This document shows positions 16,365-24,644 of a stretch of DNA of 64,000 nt, in pieces. Location of the stretch: contig NZ_MJIE01000001.1 of the NCBI RefSeq assembly GCF_001940235.1, positions 2,294,001-2,358,000 of the forward strand. The letters are read 5' to 3'. A program made the position numbers and the translations under genes. Below the pieces are notes generated by a model that saw nothing but the letters and a program-made list of their open reading frames with translations, ran no database searches and had not been told where the DNA came from. This DNA is from Hornefia porci. GTDB taxonomy: Bacteria > Bacillota > Clostridia > Peptostreptococcales > Anaerovoracaceae. Each line of letters begins with the position of its first letter. The stretch's first letter is position 1.

Positions 16365-17636
16365 TCACTGCTTGAAGTCGCCGCCTTTGATGATTTTTTT
16401 GTCGAATTTCGCCTTCTGTGCCGCAGGCACGCCTTCCAGACTTTGTTTCTGGATGGCCCGGATCTTCAGCGGCAGAGACCACAGATTGATGAAGCCCTCT
16501 GCGTCGCTCTGGTCGTAAACCTCATCCGCGCTGAAGGTGGCGAATTCTTCGTTATACAGAGAATATGGCGATCTGCTGGCAACCGGCCATGCGGTTCCCT
16601 TATACAGCTTCATTTTCACATCGCCGGTCATCAGTTCCTGGGTTTTGTCCACAAAGGCGGAAATCGCCTCCCGGAGCGGAGTAAACCAGAGACCGTCATA
16701 GCACAGCTCCGCGAATTTCTGCGCGACGATCGCCTTATAGGCCATGGTGTCGCGGTCCAGAATCAGTTTCTCCAGATCCCGGTGCGCCTGGTAGAGGATC
16801 GTGCCTCCCGGTGTCTCATAGACGCCTCTCGACTTCATTCCCACCAGCCGGTTCTCGATGATGTCGATGGTGCCGACGGCGTTTCTGCTTCCCATTTCGT
16901 TCAGCCTGGTCAGAAGCTCGATCGGTCCCAGCTTCTCGCCGTCAATCGCGACCGGTTCTCCCTTTTCAAAGGAAATCGTCACATATTCCGGCTCGTCGGG
17001 AGCGTCCTCCGGTTCGCAGGACAGAACGTGAATCGTCTTTTTATGTTCATTCCACGGGTTCTCAAGCTCACCTCCCTCGTGGCTGATGTGCCAGATGTTC
17101 TCGTCTCTGGAGTAGATTTTCTCCGTTGTCTGCTCAATCGGAATATTGTTCTGGTGAGCGTATTCGATGAGATCCTCGCGGGACTGGAAGTCCCAGGTTC
17201 TCCACGGTGCGATGATCTGCATAGCGGGATTGATGGCCTTAATCGCGGTCTCGAATCTGACCTGATCGTTGCCCTTCCCGGTGCAGCCGTGGCAGATGAT
17301 GAACGCGCCCTCATCTACGGCGAGTTCCACGAGCTTCTGCGCCATCAGCGGTCTCGCCATGGAAGTTCCGAGGAGGTAATCTCCCTCGTAAATTGCTCCG
17401 GCCTTCAGGGTCGGGTAAATGTAGTCGGTGATAAACTCTTCTCTGATGTCGATCGTAACAGCCTTCGATGCGCCGGTCGCGATCGCCTTCTTTTCTATTG
17501 CATCGAAGTCTTCTCCCTGACCGGCGTTGCAGCAGGCAGCGATCACTTCGTAATCGAATTCTTTAATCAGCCATTTGAGAATAACGGATGTGTCCAGCCC
17601 GCCGGAGTAGGCAAGGACGACCTTTTCTTTAGACAT
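16365..17636 (-). CDS. argG: Argininosuccinate synthase
   Basis: A 423-residue enzyme joining citrulline and aspartate with ATP. It has the N-type pyrophosphatase P-loop in [18 protein letters not shown] at residues 6-23, the citrulline/aspartate contacts in LGTSMARPL and [14 protein letters not shown], and a late [14 protein letters not shown] block. It is slightly longer than many bacterial enzymes because of a basic C-terminal tail. AGGAGG lies before the ATG on the minus strand. argH, usually next to argG, is absent here: downstream is arcD, convergent. It faces carA across a 238-bp region with promoters for both and ARG-box-like palindromes. It could recycle citrulline from the deiminase pathway or serve arginine synthesis. 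Confidence 0.97.
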   Translation of the reverse strand: MSKEKVVLAYSGGLDTSVILKWLIKEFDYEVIAACCNAGQGEDFDAIEKKAIATGASKAVTIDIREEFITDYIYPTLKAGAIYEGDYLLGTSMARPLMAQKLVELAVDEGAFIICHGCTGKGNDQVRFETAIKAINPAMQIIAPWRTWDFQSREDLIEYAHQNNIPIEQTTEKIYSRDENIWHISHEGGELENPWNEHKKTIHVLSCEPEDAPDEPEYVTISFEKGEPVAIDGEKLGPIELLTRLNEMGSRNAVGTIDIIENRLVGMKSRGVYETPGGTILYQAHRDLEKLILDRDTMAYKAIVAQKFAELCYDGLWFTPLREAISAFVDKTQELMTGDVKMKLYKGTAWPVASRSPYSLYNEEFATFSADEVYDQSDAEGFINLWSLPLKIRAIQKQSLEGVPAAQKAKFDKKIIKGGDFKQ

Positions 17637-17659
17637 ATCGGGTTCCTCCTGAGATTGTT

Positions 17660-17673
17660 TTAATAAATATTAA
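17660..17673. promoter_or_regulatory. ARG-box-like palindrome in the argG leader
   Basis: TTAATAAATATTAA is symmetric except at the central pair and matches the ArgR/AhrC box TGAAT-W4-ATTCA at 12 of 14 positions. It lies about 20 bp downstream of the inferred argG start point, where a bound repressor would block elongation. Confidence 0.45.
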
Positions 17674-17700
17674 ACACATTGAATTTTATTTCGTGTATGT

Positions 17701-17729
17701 AATATAGCATATAGTGAATGAAGAATCAA
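17701..17729 (-). promoter_or_regulatory. Promoter of argG
   Basis: On the minus strand TTGATT (17729-17724), 17-bp spacer, TATATT (17706-17701). An extended TGC precedes the minus-10. It implies a leader of about 60 nt. Confidence 0.65.
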
Positions 17730-17777
17730 GGGTATTTATCAAAAAATCAATAAAAATTTTACGAAATTTGTTTTTGA

Positions 17778-17791
17778 ACAATAAATATTGT
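17778..17791. promoter_or_regulatory. ARG-box-like palindrome between argG and carA
   Basis: ACAATAAATATTGT has 6-bp arms ACAATA/TATTGT around AA. It shares the AATAAATATT core with the site at 17660-17673 and matches the ArgR consensus at 10 of 14 positions. Confidence 0.35.
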
Positions 17792-17809
17792 ATTTTTATT
17801 GTTTCGGGG

Positions 17810-17838
17810 TTGAATAAAAATAGATATTAAATTATAAT
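17810..17838 (+). promoter_or_regulatory. Promoter of carAB with overlapping ARG-box-like site
   Basis: TTGAAT (17810-17815), 17-bp spacer, TATAAT (17833-17838). TGAATAAAAATAGA at 17811-17824 overlaps the minus-35 and matches the ArgR/AhrC box at 12 of 14 positions, which would allow arginine-dependent repression of carbamoyl-phosphate synthesis. Confidence 0.65.
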
Positions 17839-17874
17839 TTTCCCAATGCAATTTTGTCTGGAGGGAATAAAAAT

Positions 17875-18975
17875 ATGAAAGGTACGATTTATCTCGAAGA
17901 CGGTACGGTCTATAAGGGCACCGGATTCGGATTCCGGGGGACCCGGGCGGGCGAGCTGGTTTTCAATACATCGATGACGGGATACCAGAAAACTATGACG
18001 GATCCGTCCTATGAAGGGCAGATTATCGTGATGACGTATCCGTTGATCGGAAATTACGGAGTCAATGACGTGGACTTTGAATCCGACAGAATCCACGCCT
18101 TCGGACTGGTGGCCAGAGACGTGTGCTTCCGCCCGTCGAACTGGCGGTGCGTCAGGACGATCGATCAGTGGATGCGGGACGAGCAGATTCCGGGCGTATA
18201 CAATGTAGATACCAGAGAGATTACGAGGCGGCTCCGGCGTATGGGCAGCCAGAAATGTGTCATATCCACGGAGGATCTCGGCGTCGAGGAGCTGGCGCGG
18301 ATCTGCGGGGAGTATGAGATGCGCGGAGATGCGATGAAAACGGCGGGCGTGTCCGAGGTGACAGAGTGGAAGGCGGAGCATCCCAGGTACCGCGTCGCAG
18401 TGATGGATTTCGGCGTCAAGCGGAGCATCCTGAAGGAGCTGGCGGCCAGAGGCTGTGACCTGACTTTGTTCCCCTACGGCACAAAGGCCAGGACGATTCT
18501 CGACATGCATCCTGACGGAGTCTTCCTCACCAACGGGCCCGGCGACCCTGAAGAGGCGGCAGAGGCGGTGAAAATTACAGAGAAGCTCGTCACAAACAGT
18601 AATTATGGAGAGCAGGCCATGCCGATCTTCGGGATATGCATGGGACACCAGATTATTGCGCTTTCTCAGGGGGGAGAAACCTACAAGCTGAAGTACGGAC
18701 ACCGGGGCGGCAACCACGGAGTGTTCGACAAAAATACCGGGCGCAGTTATATCACCTCGCAGAACCACGGATATGCGGTGAAGGCGGAAAGCATCATTCT
18801 TCACGGGCTGGAGGTGACGCATCTGAATCTGAACGACGGGACTGTGGAGGGGATGCAGGCCATCAGCAAGCCGGTCTTTTCGGTGCAGTTCCATCCGGAA
18901 TCCAGTCCGGGACCCAACGACGCGGGATATCTGTTCGATAAATTTATTGAGTTGATGGAAGGAGGACGCTTATAA
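17875..18975 (+). CDS. carA: Carbamoyl-phosphate synthase small (glutaminase) subunit
   Basis: A 366-residue subunit that releases ammonia from glutamine and channels it to CarB. The N-terminal CarA domain starts MKGTIYLEDGTVYKGTGFG with FNTSMTGYQ. The class I glutaminase domain has the nucleophile in GICMGHQIIAL (near residue 255) and the catalytic His-Glu in QFHPESSPG (near residue 340). The ATG at 17875 has GGAGGG upstream; a longer in-frame start at 17854 lies upstream of that ribosome site. The stop overlaps the carB ATG (TAATG). The promoter and ARG-box-like sites lie 40-200 bp upstream, and no PyrR leader was found. Confidence 0.97.
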   Translation: MKGTIYLEDGTVYKGTGFGFRGTRAGELVFNTSMTGYQKTMTDPSYEGQIIVMTYPLIGNYGVNDVDFESDRIHAFGLVARDVCFRPSNWRCVRTIDQWMRDEQIPGVYNVDTREITRRLRRMGSQKCVISTEDLGVEELARICGEYEMRGDAMKTAGVSEVTEWKAEHPRYRVAVMDFGVKRSILKELAARGCDLTLFPYGTKARTILDMHPDGVFLTNGPGDPEEAAEAVKITEKLVTNSNYGEQAMPIFGICMGHQIIALSQGGETYKLKYGHRGGNHGVFDKNTGRSYITSQNHGYAVKAESIILHGLEVTHLNLNDGTVEGMQAISKPVFSVQFHPESSPGPNDAGYLFDKFIELMEGGRL

Positions 18976-21900
18976 TGCCGAGGGACTATTCATTGAAGAA
19001 GGTGCTGATTATCGGTTCCGGGCCGATTATCATCGGGCAGGCGGCGGAGTTCGATTACGCCGGGACACAGGCGTGCAAGGCGATTTCGGAGGAAGGGATT
19101 GAAACCGTCCTGATTAACAGTAATCCCGCCACGATCATGACAGACAAGGGCATCGCGGACAAAGTATATCTGGAACCGATTACTGAGGACGCGGTTACAA
19201 AAATTATACAGCAGGAGCGACCGGACGGCGTGCTGGCCGGCTTCGGAGGACAGACCGGTCTCAATCTCGCGATGGCGCTGGATGAAAAGGGGATTTTCGA
19301 AAAATACGGGGTCAAGCTTCTGGGCGTCAATAAAGAAAGTATTCATAAGGCCGAGGATCGGGAGGCGTTCAAGGAGCTGATGGATCAGATCAAAGAGCCG
19401 GTTCCGCCCAGCATCATCGCCACAGGCTATGAAGAATGCCGGGCTTTCGCAGAGGAAATCGGTTATCCTGTCATCATCCGGCCCGCCTATACCCTGGGCG
19501 GTACCGGAGGCGGAATCGCCCATAATGAGCGGGAGCTGCGGGAGCACTGCGATATGGGCGTCGCGAAAAGCGCCATCGGACAGATTCTGGTAGAGAAATC
19601 CATAGCGGGCTGGAAGGAAATCGAATACGAGGTGATGCGCGACAGCAAGGATAACTGTATCGTCGTCTGCAACATGGAGAACCTGGATCCGGCGGGGATT
19701 CACACCGGCGACAGCATCGTCGTGGCGCCGACGCAGACCCTCAACGATACACAGTATCAGATGCTCAGGGATTCGGCGCTTAAGATTATCCGCAGTCTGA
19801 AAATTGAGGGCGGCTGCAACGCCCAGTTCGCCCTGAATCCCGACAGGGATGAATACATCGTCATCGAGGTCAATCCCAGAGTCAGCCGGTCCTCTGCGCT
19901 GGCCTCGAAGGCGGCCGGCTATCCCATCGCCAAGATCGCCGCGAAAATCGCCATCGGCTATTCGCTGGATGAGCTGAAGAACTATGTTACAGAGGGCTCC
20001 AGCGCGTGCTTTGAGCCGGCGCTGGATTACTGCGTGGTCAAGATTCCCAAATGGCCCTTCAATAAATTCCGCACCGCCTCGCGGAAACTGGGAACACAGA
20101 TGAAGGCCACCGGTGAGATTATGGCGATCGACCGGTATTTCGAGGCGGCGCTGTCCAAGGCGATTTCCTCTCTGGAGCTGGAGGGTACCGGACTGCGGAT
20201 TCCCTATGTGACAGGACTCAGCAATGAGAAGCTGACTGAAAAGCTCCGGGCCTGCGACGATGAACGGATTTTCTGCATCGCGGAGGTTTTCCGCCGTCAG
20301 CTCATGACACTGGAGGAGGTCTTCGCGGAAACAAAAATCGATCGCTGGTTTCTGAACAAGCTGAAGGGCGTTGTCGACATGGAGGAGCTTCTGCGGAACT
20401 CGGAGGTCACGGCGGAGCTGATTGAAGAGGCGGAGCACCGGGGCTTTGAGGAGGAGGAGATCATGGCGCTCACCGGCGTTCCACGGGACGTCCTGCAGGA
20501 TATCCGGATCTATCATGATATTTATCCGGTCTACAAGGTGGTGGACACCTGCGCCGGAGAATTTGAGGCGCTTACGCCCTACTATTACTCCAGCTACGGA
20601 GGAGAAAATGAGAGCGTTCCTTCCGGACGGGACAAAATCCTCGTGGTGGGTTCCGGCCCCATCCGCATCGGTCAGGGAATCGAGTTCGATTACTGCTGTG
20701 TACAGGGCGTGTGGGCGCTCCGCGAAGCGGGCTATGAATCGATTATCATCAACAACAATCCGGAGACGGTGAGCACCGACTTTGATACCTCGGACAAGCT
20801 GTATTTCGAGCCGCTCCACACCGATGACGTGATGAATGTCATCAAGCAGGAGCACCCTGAGGGAGTCATCCTGCAGTTCGGCGGACAGACCTCGCTGAAT
20901 CTCGCGTCCCGTCTGGCGGCCCGGAGCATCAATATTCTGGGAACAAAAAATAAGTATATCGATCTGGCGGAGGATCGGGAAAAGTTCTCGGAGCTGCTGG
21001 ATCTCCTTGATATCGCGACGCCGAAGGGCTGTGCGGTACGCACGGAGGAGGAGGCCTTCGAGGCGGTGGAGAGACTGGGATACCCGTTGGTCGTCCGGCC
21101 GTCCTTTGTCATCGGCGGCAGAGCCATGCAGGTGGTGTACAGCGACGCGGAGCTGAAAAAATATCTGAAGGAAGCAGTCCGGATGTCTCACGAGCACCCT
21201 GTCCTGATCGACAAGTACGTGGAGGGCCGTGAAATGGACGTGGACGCCGTCGCTGACGGTGAGGACGTGCTGATTCCGGGGATTATGGAGCATTTCGAGC
21301 GGACCGGCGTTCATTCCGGCGACAGCTGCACATCCTATCCGCCGTATGATCTCCCGCGGGAGGTAATCGCGGAGCTTGTGGAGAGTACAAAGAAAATCGC
21401 GAAGGCGCTGCACATTGTGGGACTGGTGAATATTCAGTACGCCTGGGACGGAGAACAGGTGTATGTGATTGAGGTGAATCCGAGAGCGTCACGGACGGTA
21501 CCGATTCTCAGCAAGGTTACCGGAATCCCGATGGTCAAAATCGCGGTGGAGGTTATGACCGGATCCAGGCTCGCGGAGATGGAGTGGGGAACCGGACTGT
21601 ATCCGGACGCGGATTACTATGCCGTCAAAATCCCGGTGTTCTCAGACGCCAAGCTGACCGATGTGGATGTCGCCGTGGGTCCGGAGATGAAATCCACAGG
21701 AGAGGTTCTGGGGATAGATCCCGACTTTTCCACGGCGGTGTACAAAGGCTTTCTGGGCGCCGGCGGCAGGATCCCCACGGCCGGATCAGCCTTTGTGAGC
21801 CTGAAGGATCACGACAAGACGGAGGAATCGGCAGAAATTATCCGGGAATATGAAAAGCTGGGTTTCCGGCTGCTTGCATCCCGCGGAACCGGCGAATATC

Positions 21901-22154
21901 TCCGGGAGCACGGACTGAAGGCGGAGCAGATCGATTACGGGGAGGTGATTCCCCGGATCGTGAACGGTGAGATTCAGATCGTAATCAATACACCGAAGGC
22001 CGTCAACCGGATCGGCGCGGACACATTCCCGATACGGCGCGCCGCTATCGAGAGGAATCTGCCGGTGATGACCTGCATGGACACGGCGGGGCTGTTCCTG
22101 CACGCCGTCCGGCTGCGGCAGGAAGGGAAGGAGCTCACGTACAGCGCTTTGTAA
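18975..22154 (+). CDS. carB: Carbamoyl-phosphate synthase large subunit
   Basis: A 1059-residue subunit making carbamoyl phosphate from bicarbonate, ammonia and two ATP. Two homologous ATP-grasp halves are visible: the first opens KKVLIIGSGPIIIGQAAEFDY near residue 9, the second KILVVGSGPIRIGQGIEFDY near residue 555. Each has a GGQT loop and an EVNPR metal-binding motif. The C-terminal MGS-like allosteric domain (from about residue 935) includes TPKAVNRIGADTFPIRRAA. It is translationally coupled to carA by TAATG. The product feeds both arginine (with OTC) and pyrimidines (pyrG upstream). An 807-codon antisense frame inside it is a composition artefact. Confidence 0.98.
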   Translation: MPRDYSLKKVLIIGSGPIIIGQAAEFDYAGTQACKAISEEGIETVLINSNPATIMTDKGIADKVYLEPITEDAVTKIIQQERPDGVLAGFGGQTGLNLAMALDEKGIFEKYGVKLLGVNKESIHKAEDREAFKELMDQIKEPVPPSIIATGYEECRAFAEEIGYPVIIRPAYTLGGTGGGIAHNERELREHCDMGVAKSAIGQILVEKSIAGWKEIEYEVMRDSKDNCIVVCNMENLDPAGIHTGDSIVVAPTQTLNDTQYQMLRDSALKIIRSLKIEGGCNAQFALNPDRDEYIVIEVNPRVSRSSALASKAAGYPIAKIAAKIAIGYSLDELKNYVTEGSSACFEPALDYCVVKIPKWPFNKFRTASRKLGTQMKATGEIMAIDRYFEAALSKAISSLELEGTGLRIPYVTGLSNEKLTEKLRACDDERIFCIAEVFRRQLMTLEEVFAETKIDRWFLNKLKGVVDMEELLRNSEVTAELIEEAEHRGFEEEEIMALTGVPRDVLQDIRIYHDIYPVYKVVDTCAGEFEALTPYYYSSYGGENESVPSGRDKILVVGSGPIRIGQGIEFDYCCVQGVWALREAGYESIIINNNPETVSTDFDTSDKLYFEPLHTDDVMNVIKQEHPEGVILQFGGQTSLNLASRLAARSINILGTKNKYIDLAEDREKFSELLDLLDIATPKGCAVRTEEEAFEAVERLGYPLVVRPSFVIGGRAMQVVYSDAELKKYLKEAVRMSHEHPVLIDKYVEGREMDVDAVADGEDVLIPGIMEHFERTGVHSGDSCTSYPPYDLPREVIAELVESTKKIAKALHIVGLVNIQYAWDGEQVYVIEVNPRASRTVPILSKVTGIPMVKIAVEVMTGSRLAEMEWGTGLYPDADYYAVKIPVFSDAKLTDVDVAVGPEMKSTGEVLGIDPDFSTAVYKGFLGAGGRIPTAGSAFVSLKDHDKTEESAEIIREYEKLGFRLLASRGTGEYLREHGLKAEQIDYGEVIPRIVNGEIQIVINTPKAVNRIGADTFPIRRAAIERNLPVMTCMDTAGLFLHAVRLRQEGKELTYSAL

Positions 22155-22236
22155 CGGCGGGAGTCCGGCCTTTGCAGCAGCGAGAGCCTGACCTTTGCAC
22201 CGACGGGAAACAATGCTTTCAGACGCCGGGAGAGCC

Positions 22237-22265
22237 TTGCGCCTGCGGCGCCGCCGTTATATAAT
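22237..22265 (+). promoter_or_regulatory. Promoter placed directly at the U32 gene start
   Basis: TTGCGC (22237-22242), 17-bp spacer, TATAAT (22260-22265). The ATG at 22272 is only 6 nt after the minus-10, so a transcript from this promoter would start at or next to the start codon. Confidence 0.5.
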
Positions 22266-22271
22266 GGAGAC

Positions 22272-24443
22272 ATGGACAGGAAATGTGAATTGCTGGTCCC
22301 TGCGGGAGGGACGGAACAGTTGATTGCGGCGGTAGAAAACGGCGCCGATGCAGTGTACATCGGCGGCCGCCTTTTTAATGCCCGGATGAATGCAGGAAAT
22401 TTTGACGACGAAACACTGCGGCGGGCGGTGGATTTCGCGCATCAGCGGGGCGTCAGCGTGCATGTGACGATGAATACACTGCTGCGGGACGAAGAGATGG
22501 GAGATGCGCTGAAATATGCGGCCTTTCTGTACGAGACCGGCGTGGACGCCCTGATCGTTGCGGATCTCGGGCTCGGAAAGCGGATTTCGGAGCTGATGCC
22601 GGATTTTCCGCTGCATCTTTCCACGCAGGGGACGATTTACAGTCTTGACGGCGTGGAGGCGGCCGGCCGGCTGGGCTTCGAAAGGGTTGTGCTCGCACGG
22701 GAGCTGAGTCTGCATGAGATACGGACGATCTGTGAAAATACTGCGATGGAAATCGAGGTTTTCGTTCACGGAGCGCTGTGCATCTGTTATTCCGGGCAGT
22801 GTCAGCTGAGCCGTTATTTCGGCGGACGAAGCGGAAACAGGGGGCAGTGTGCTCAGCCGTGCAGACTCGGGTACCGCAGCCTGACGGATACGGGTGCAGA
22901 AGAACCCGCACCGGCTTATCCGCTGAGTCCCGGAGATCTCTGCCTGGTTGATCATCTGGGGGAACTGGTTTCCGCCGGCGTGACGTCTCTGAAGGTGGAG
23001 GGCCGAATGAAATCCGCCGACTATGTGGGCGTGGTGACATCTGTCTACCGGAAATATCTGGACCGGGTCTGCGCAGGGAAAAGCGGCAGAGTTGAGCCGG
23101 AGGATCGTGAGGCGCTTGCTCAGATTTTCAACCGGGGAGGGTTCACGGATGCGTATATCCGCGGCGAATCGGGTGCGGAGCTGATGTCCGGAGACCTTCC
23201 GAAGCACGGCGGAATCTATATAGGCAAGGTGCTCCGCCGGATCCCCAGAACGGATCTTCTGGAAACAAAGGAGGATCTGCCTGTTTCTCTGGGGGACGGA
23301 GTGGAGATCCGCGGCGCAGAGCTGTGCGGAAATGTCGTTACGTATTGCCGGAAAACAAAGGGAAAGCTTCACATCGGAGATATACGGGGCAGCGTGAAGC
23401 CCGGCGATCCGATCTACCGTATTTCTTCGGCGTCACAGCTTGCAGCGGTCCGGAAAACATATCAGCACACAGGACTTGACGGAGGAAAGGAACAAAGGAA
23501 AACCCGCGTGGATCTCCGCATCATCGGCAGAGGAACCCGCATCACGGCGATCGGCATCCATGAGTCCGGTAAAAGGGCGGAGGTGCGCTCCGGGGCTTTT
23601 GAACCTGCCGCAGAGCCGCTGGATCCGGAGCGGCTGGAGGCGGCGCTGCGCAGGAGCGGAAACACGCCGTTTTACATCGGCCGGATACGGTTCGACGGGG
23701 ATTTCGGTATGCGCATGAAGGCTTCTCAGATGAATGAACTGCGCCGGCGCCTGCTGAAGGAGGTAGGGGACTCGCTGACCGTGCGCCGACCGAAACCGGA
23801 GGTGGTGGACTTTTCCTTTGTGCAGGAAACGCAGCCCCGGGCGATGGAATATTATTTCTATACATGGGATCGGTATCTGCAGAGCAGAAACGGGCTCCCC
23901 TCTCACGGGCTTCCTGTGGTCTGTGTGGTGCCGCTGGCGGAATATTTCCGACGGTTCCGGGAGGCGGGAGACGGTGCGAATATCGTTCCTTATGTTTCCA
24001 ATGTGACGAGAGGAAGGGAAGAATCCGTATTGCGGGAAAACTTCGCTGAGATCTGCGAAATCTGCCGTGAGACGGGGGTTTATGTAGGGAATCCGGGATG
24101 GATCCGGCCCTTCCGGAGCGCCGGAGTGCCGGTTTACGGCGACTATGGACTTAATGTGTACAATTCGCAGGCGCAGGCGGCGCTGGACATGCTGGGCGTG
24201 CGCTTCAGTGTGCAGAGTCTGGAATCCGATGACCGCAGTAACGGGGCCGTTCCTCTGATGACGCTGCAGCATGAACCCGATGGAAGATATCTCGTTTCTG
24301 AGAGATACGGCGTGCTGGAAAAGGTGGATCGTCCATGGTCGGACCAGACACTGCTGGTGGCGAAGGATGCGGATGAGCCCTCGGAGGACCGTCTGCCGGC
24401 CCGTGACGCCGGCTGTGAGGTGTTCCGCTATTACTGGAAGTGA
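22272..24443 (+). CDS. Peptidase U32 family protein (collagenase-like/RlhA-type, with DUF3656)
   Basis: A 723-residue protein. The N-terminal part (1-300) is the U32 domain: ELLVPAGGTEQLIAAVENGADAVYIGG, the VFVHGALCICYSGQCQLS block with clustered cysteines, GNRGQCAQPCRLGY, and LKVEGRMKS. The remainder holds the DUF3656-type middle and a C-terminal TIM-barrel-like part. Family members include putative collagenases and RNA-hydroxylation enzymes (RlhA, TrhP); the latter role needs the conserved cysteines as FeS ligands, and these are present. Substrate not decided. The gene is monocistronic, with a promoter abutting the start codon and a terminator 145 bp after the stop that it shares with the convergent antiporter. 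Confidence 0.88.
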   Translation: MDRKCELLVPAGGTEQLIAAVENGADAVYIGGRLFNARMNAGNFDDETLRRAVDFAHQRGVSVHVTMNTLLRDEEMGDALKYAAFLYETGVDALIVADLGLGKRISELMPDFPLHLSTQGTIYSLDGVEAAGRLGFERVVLARELSLHEIRTICENTAMEIEVFVHGALCICYSGQCQLSRYFGGRSGNRGQCAQPCRLGYRSLTDTGAEEPAPAYPLSPGDLCLVDHLGELVSAGVTSLKVEGRMKSADYVGVVTSVYRKYLDRVCAGKSGRVEPEDREALAQIFNRGGFTDAYIRGESGAELMSGDLPKHGGIYIGKVLRRIPRTDLLETKEDLPVSLGDGVEIRGAELCGNVVTYCRKTKGKLHIGDIRGSVKPGDPIYRISSASQLAAVRKTYQHTGLDGGKEQRKTRVDLRIIGRGTRITAIGIHESGKRAEVRSGAFEPAAEPLDPERLEAALRRSGNTPFYIGRIRFDGDFGMRMKASQMNELRRRLLKEVGDSLTVRRPKPEVVDFSFVQETQPRAMEYYFYTWDRYLQSRNGLPSHGLPVVCVVPLAEYFRRFREAGDGANIVPYVSNVTRGREESVLRENFAEICEICRETGVYVGNPGWIRPFRSAGVPVYGDYGLNVYNSQAQAALDMLGVRFSVQSLESDDRSNGAVPLMTLQHEPDGRYLVSERYGVLEKVDRPWSDQTLLVAKDADEPSEDRLPARDAGCEVFRYYWK

Positions 24444-24587
24444 TGGTATGGCGCCGGAGGTGAAGCGTTTCGTTACTGCTGAGGATGCCGGTATGATACC
24501 GGCTGCTGACAAAATATGACTGGACAGAATATAACGCCGTGGAACAGTCTGCGAAAATGTGTTTCAAATGTGTTTCACCGGATTTTA

Positions 24588-24616
24588 AAAGAGGATGTTG
24601 CGAAAACATCCTCTTT
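24588..24616. terminator. Bidirectional terminator U32 / NhaC-1
   Basis: AAAGAGGATGTT (24588-24599) pairs perfectly with AACATCCTCTTT (24605-24616), loop GCGAA. TTT at the plus end and TTTTAAAAT on the minus side fit termination of both convergent genes. Confidence 0.85.
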
Positions 24617-24644
24617 CAGGTTTCATTCTATTTTACTAACGGTT

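Noticed and set aside
18990..21413. An 807-codon open frame antisense to carB
   Set aside because: It is an exact shadow of a well-supported gene, has no ribosome site or recognisable domain, and similar long antisense frames lie opposite other GC-rich genes here (for example 58594-60462).
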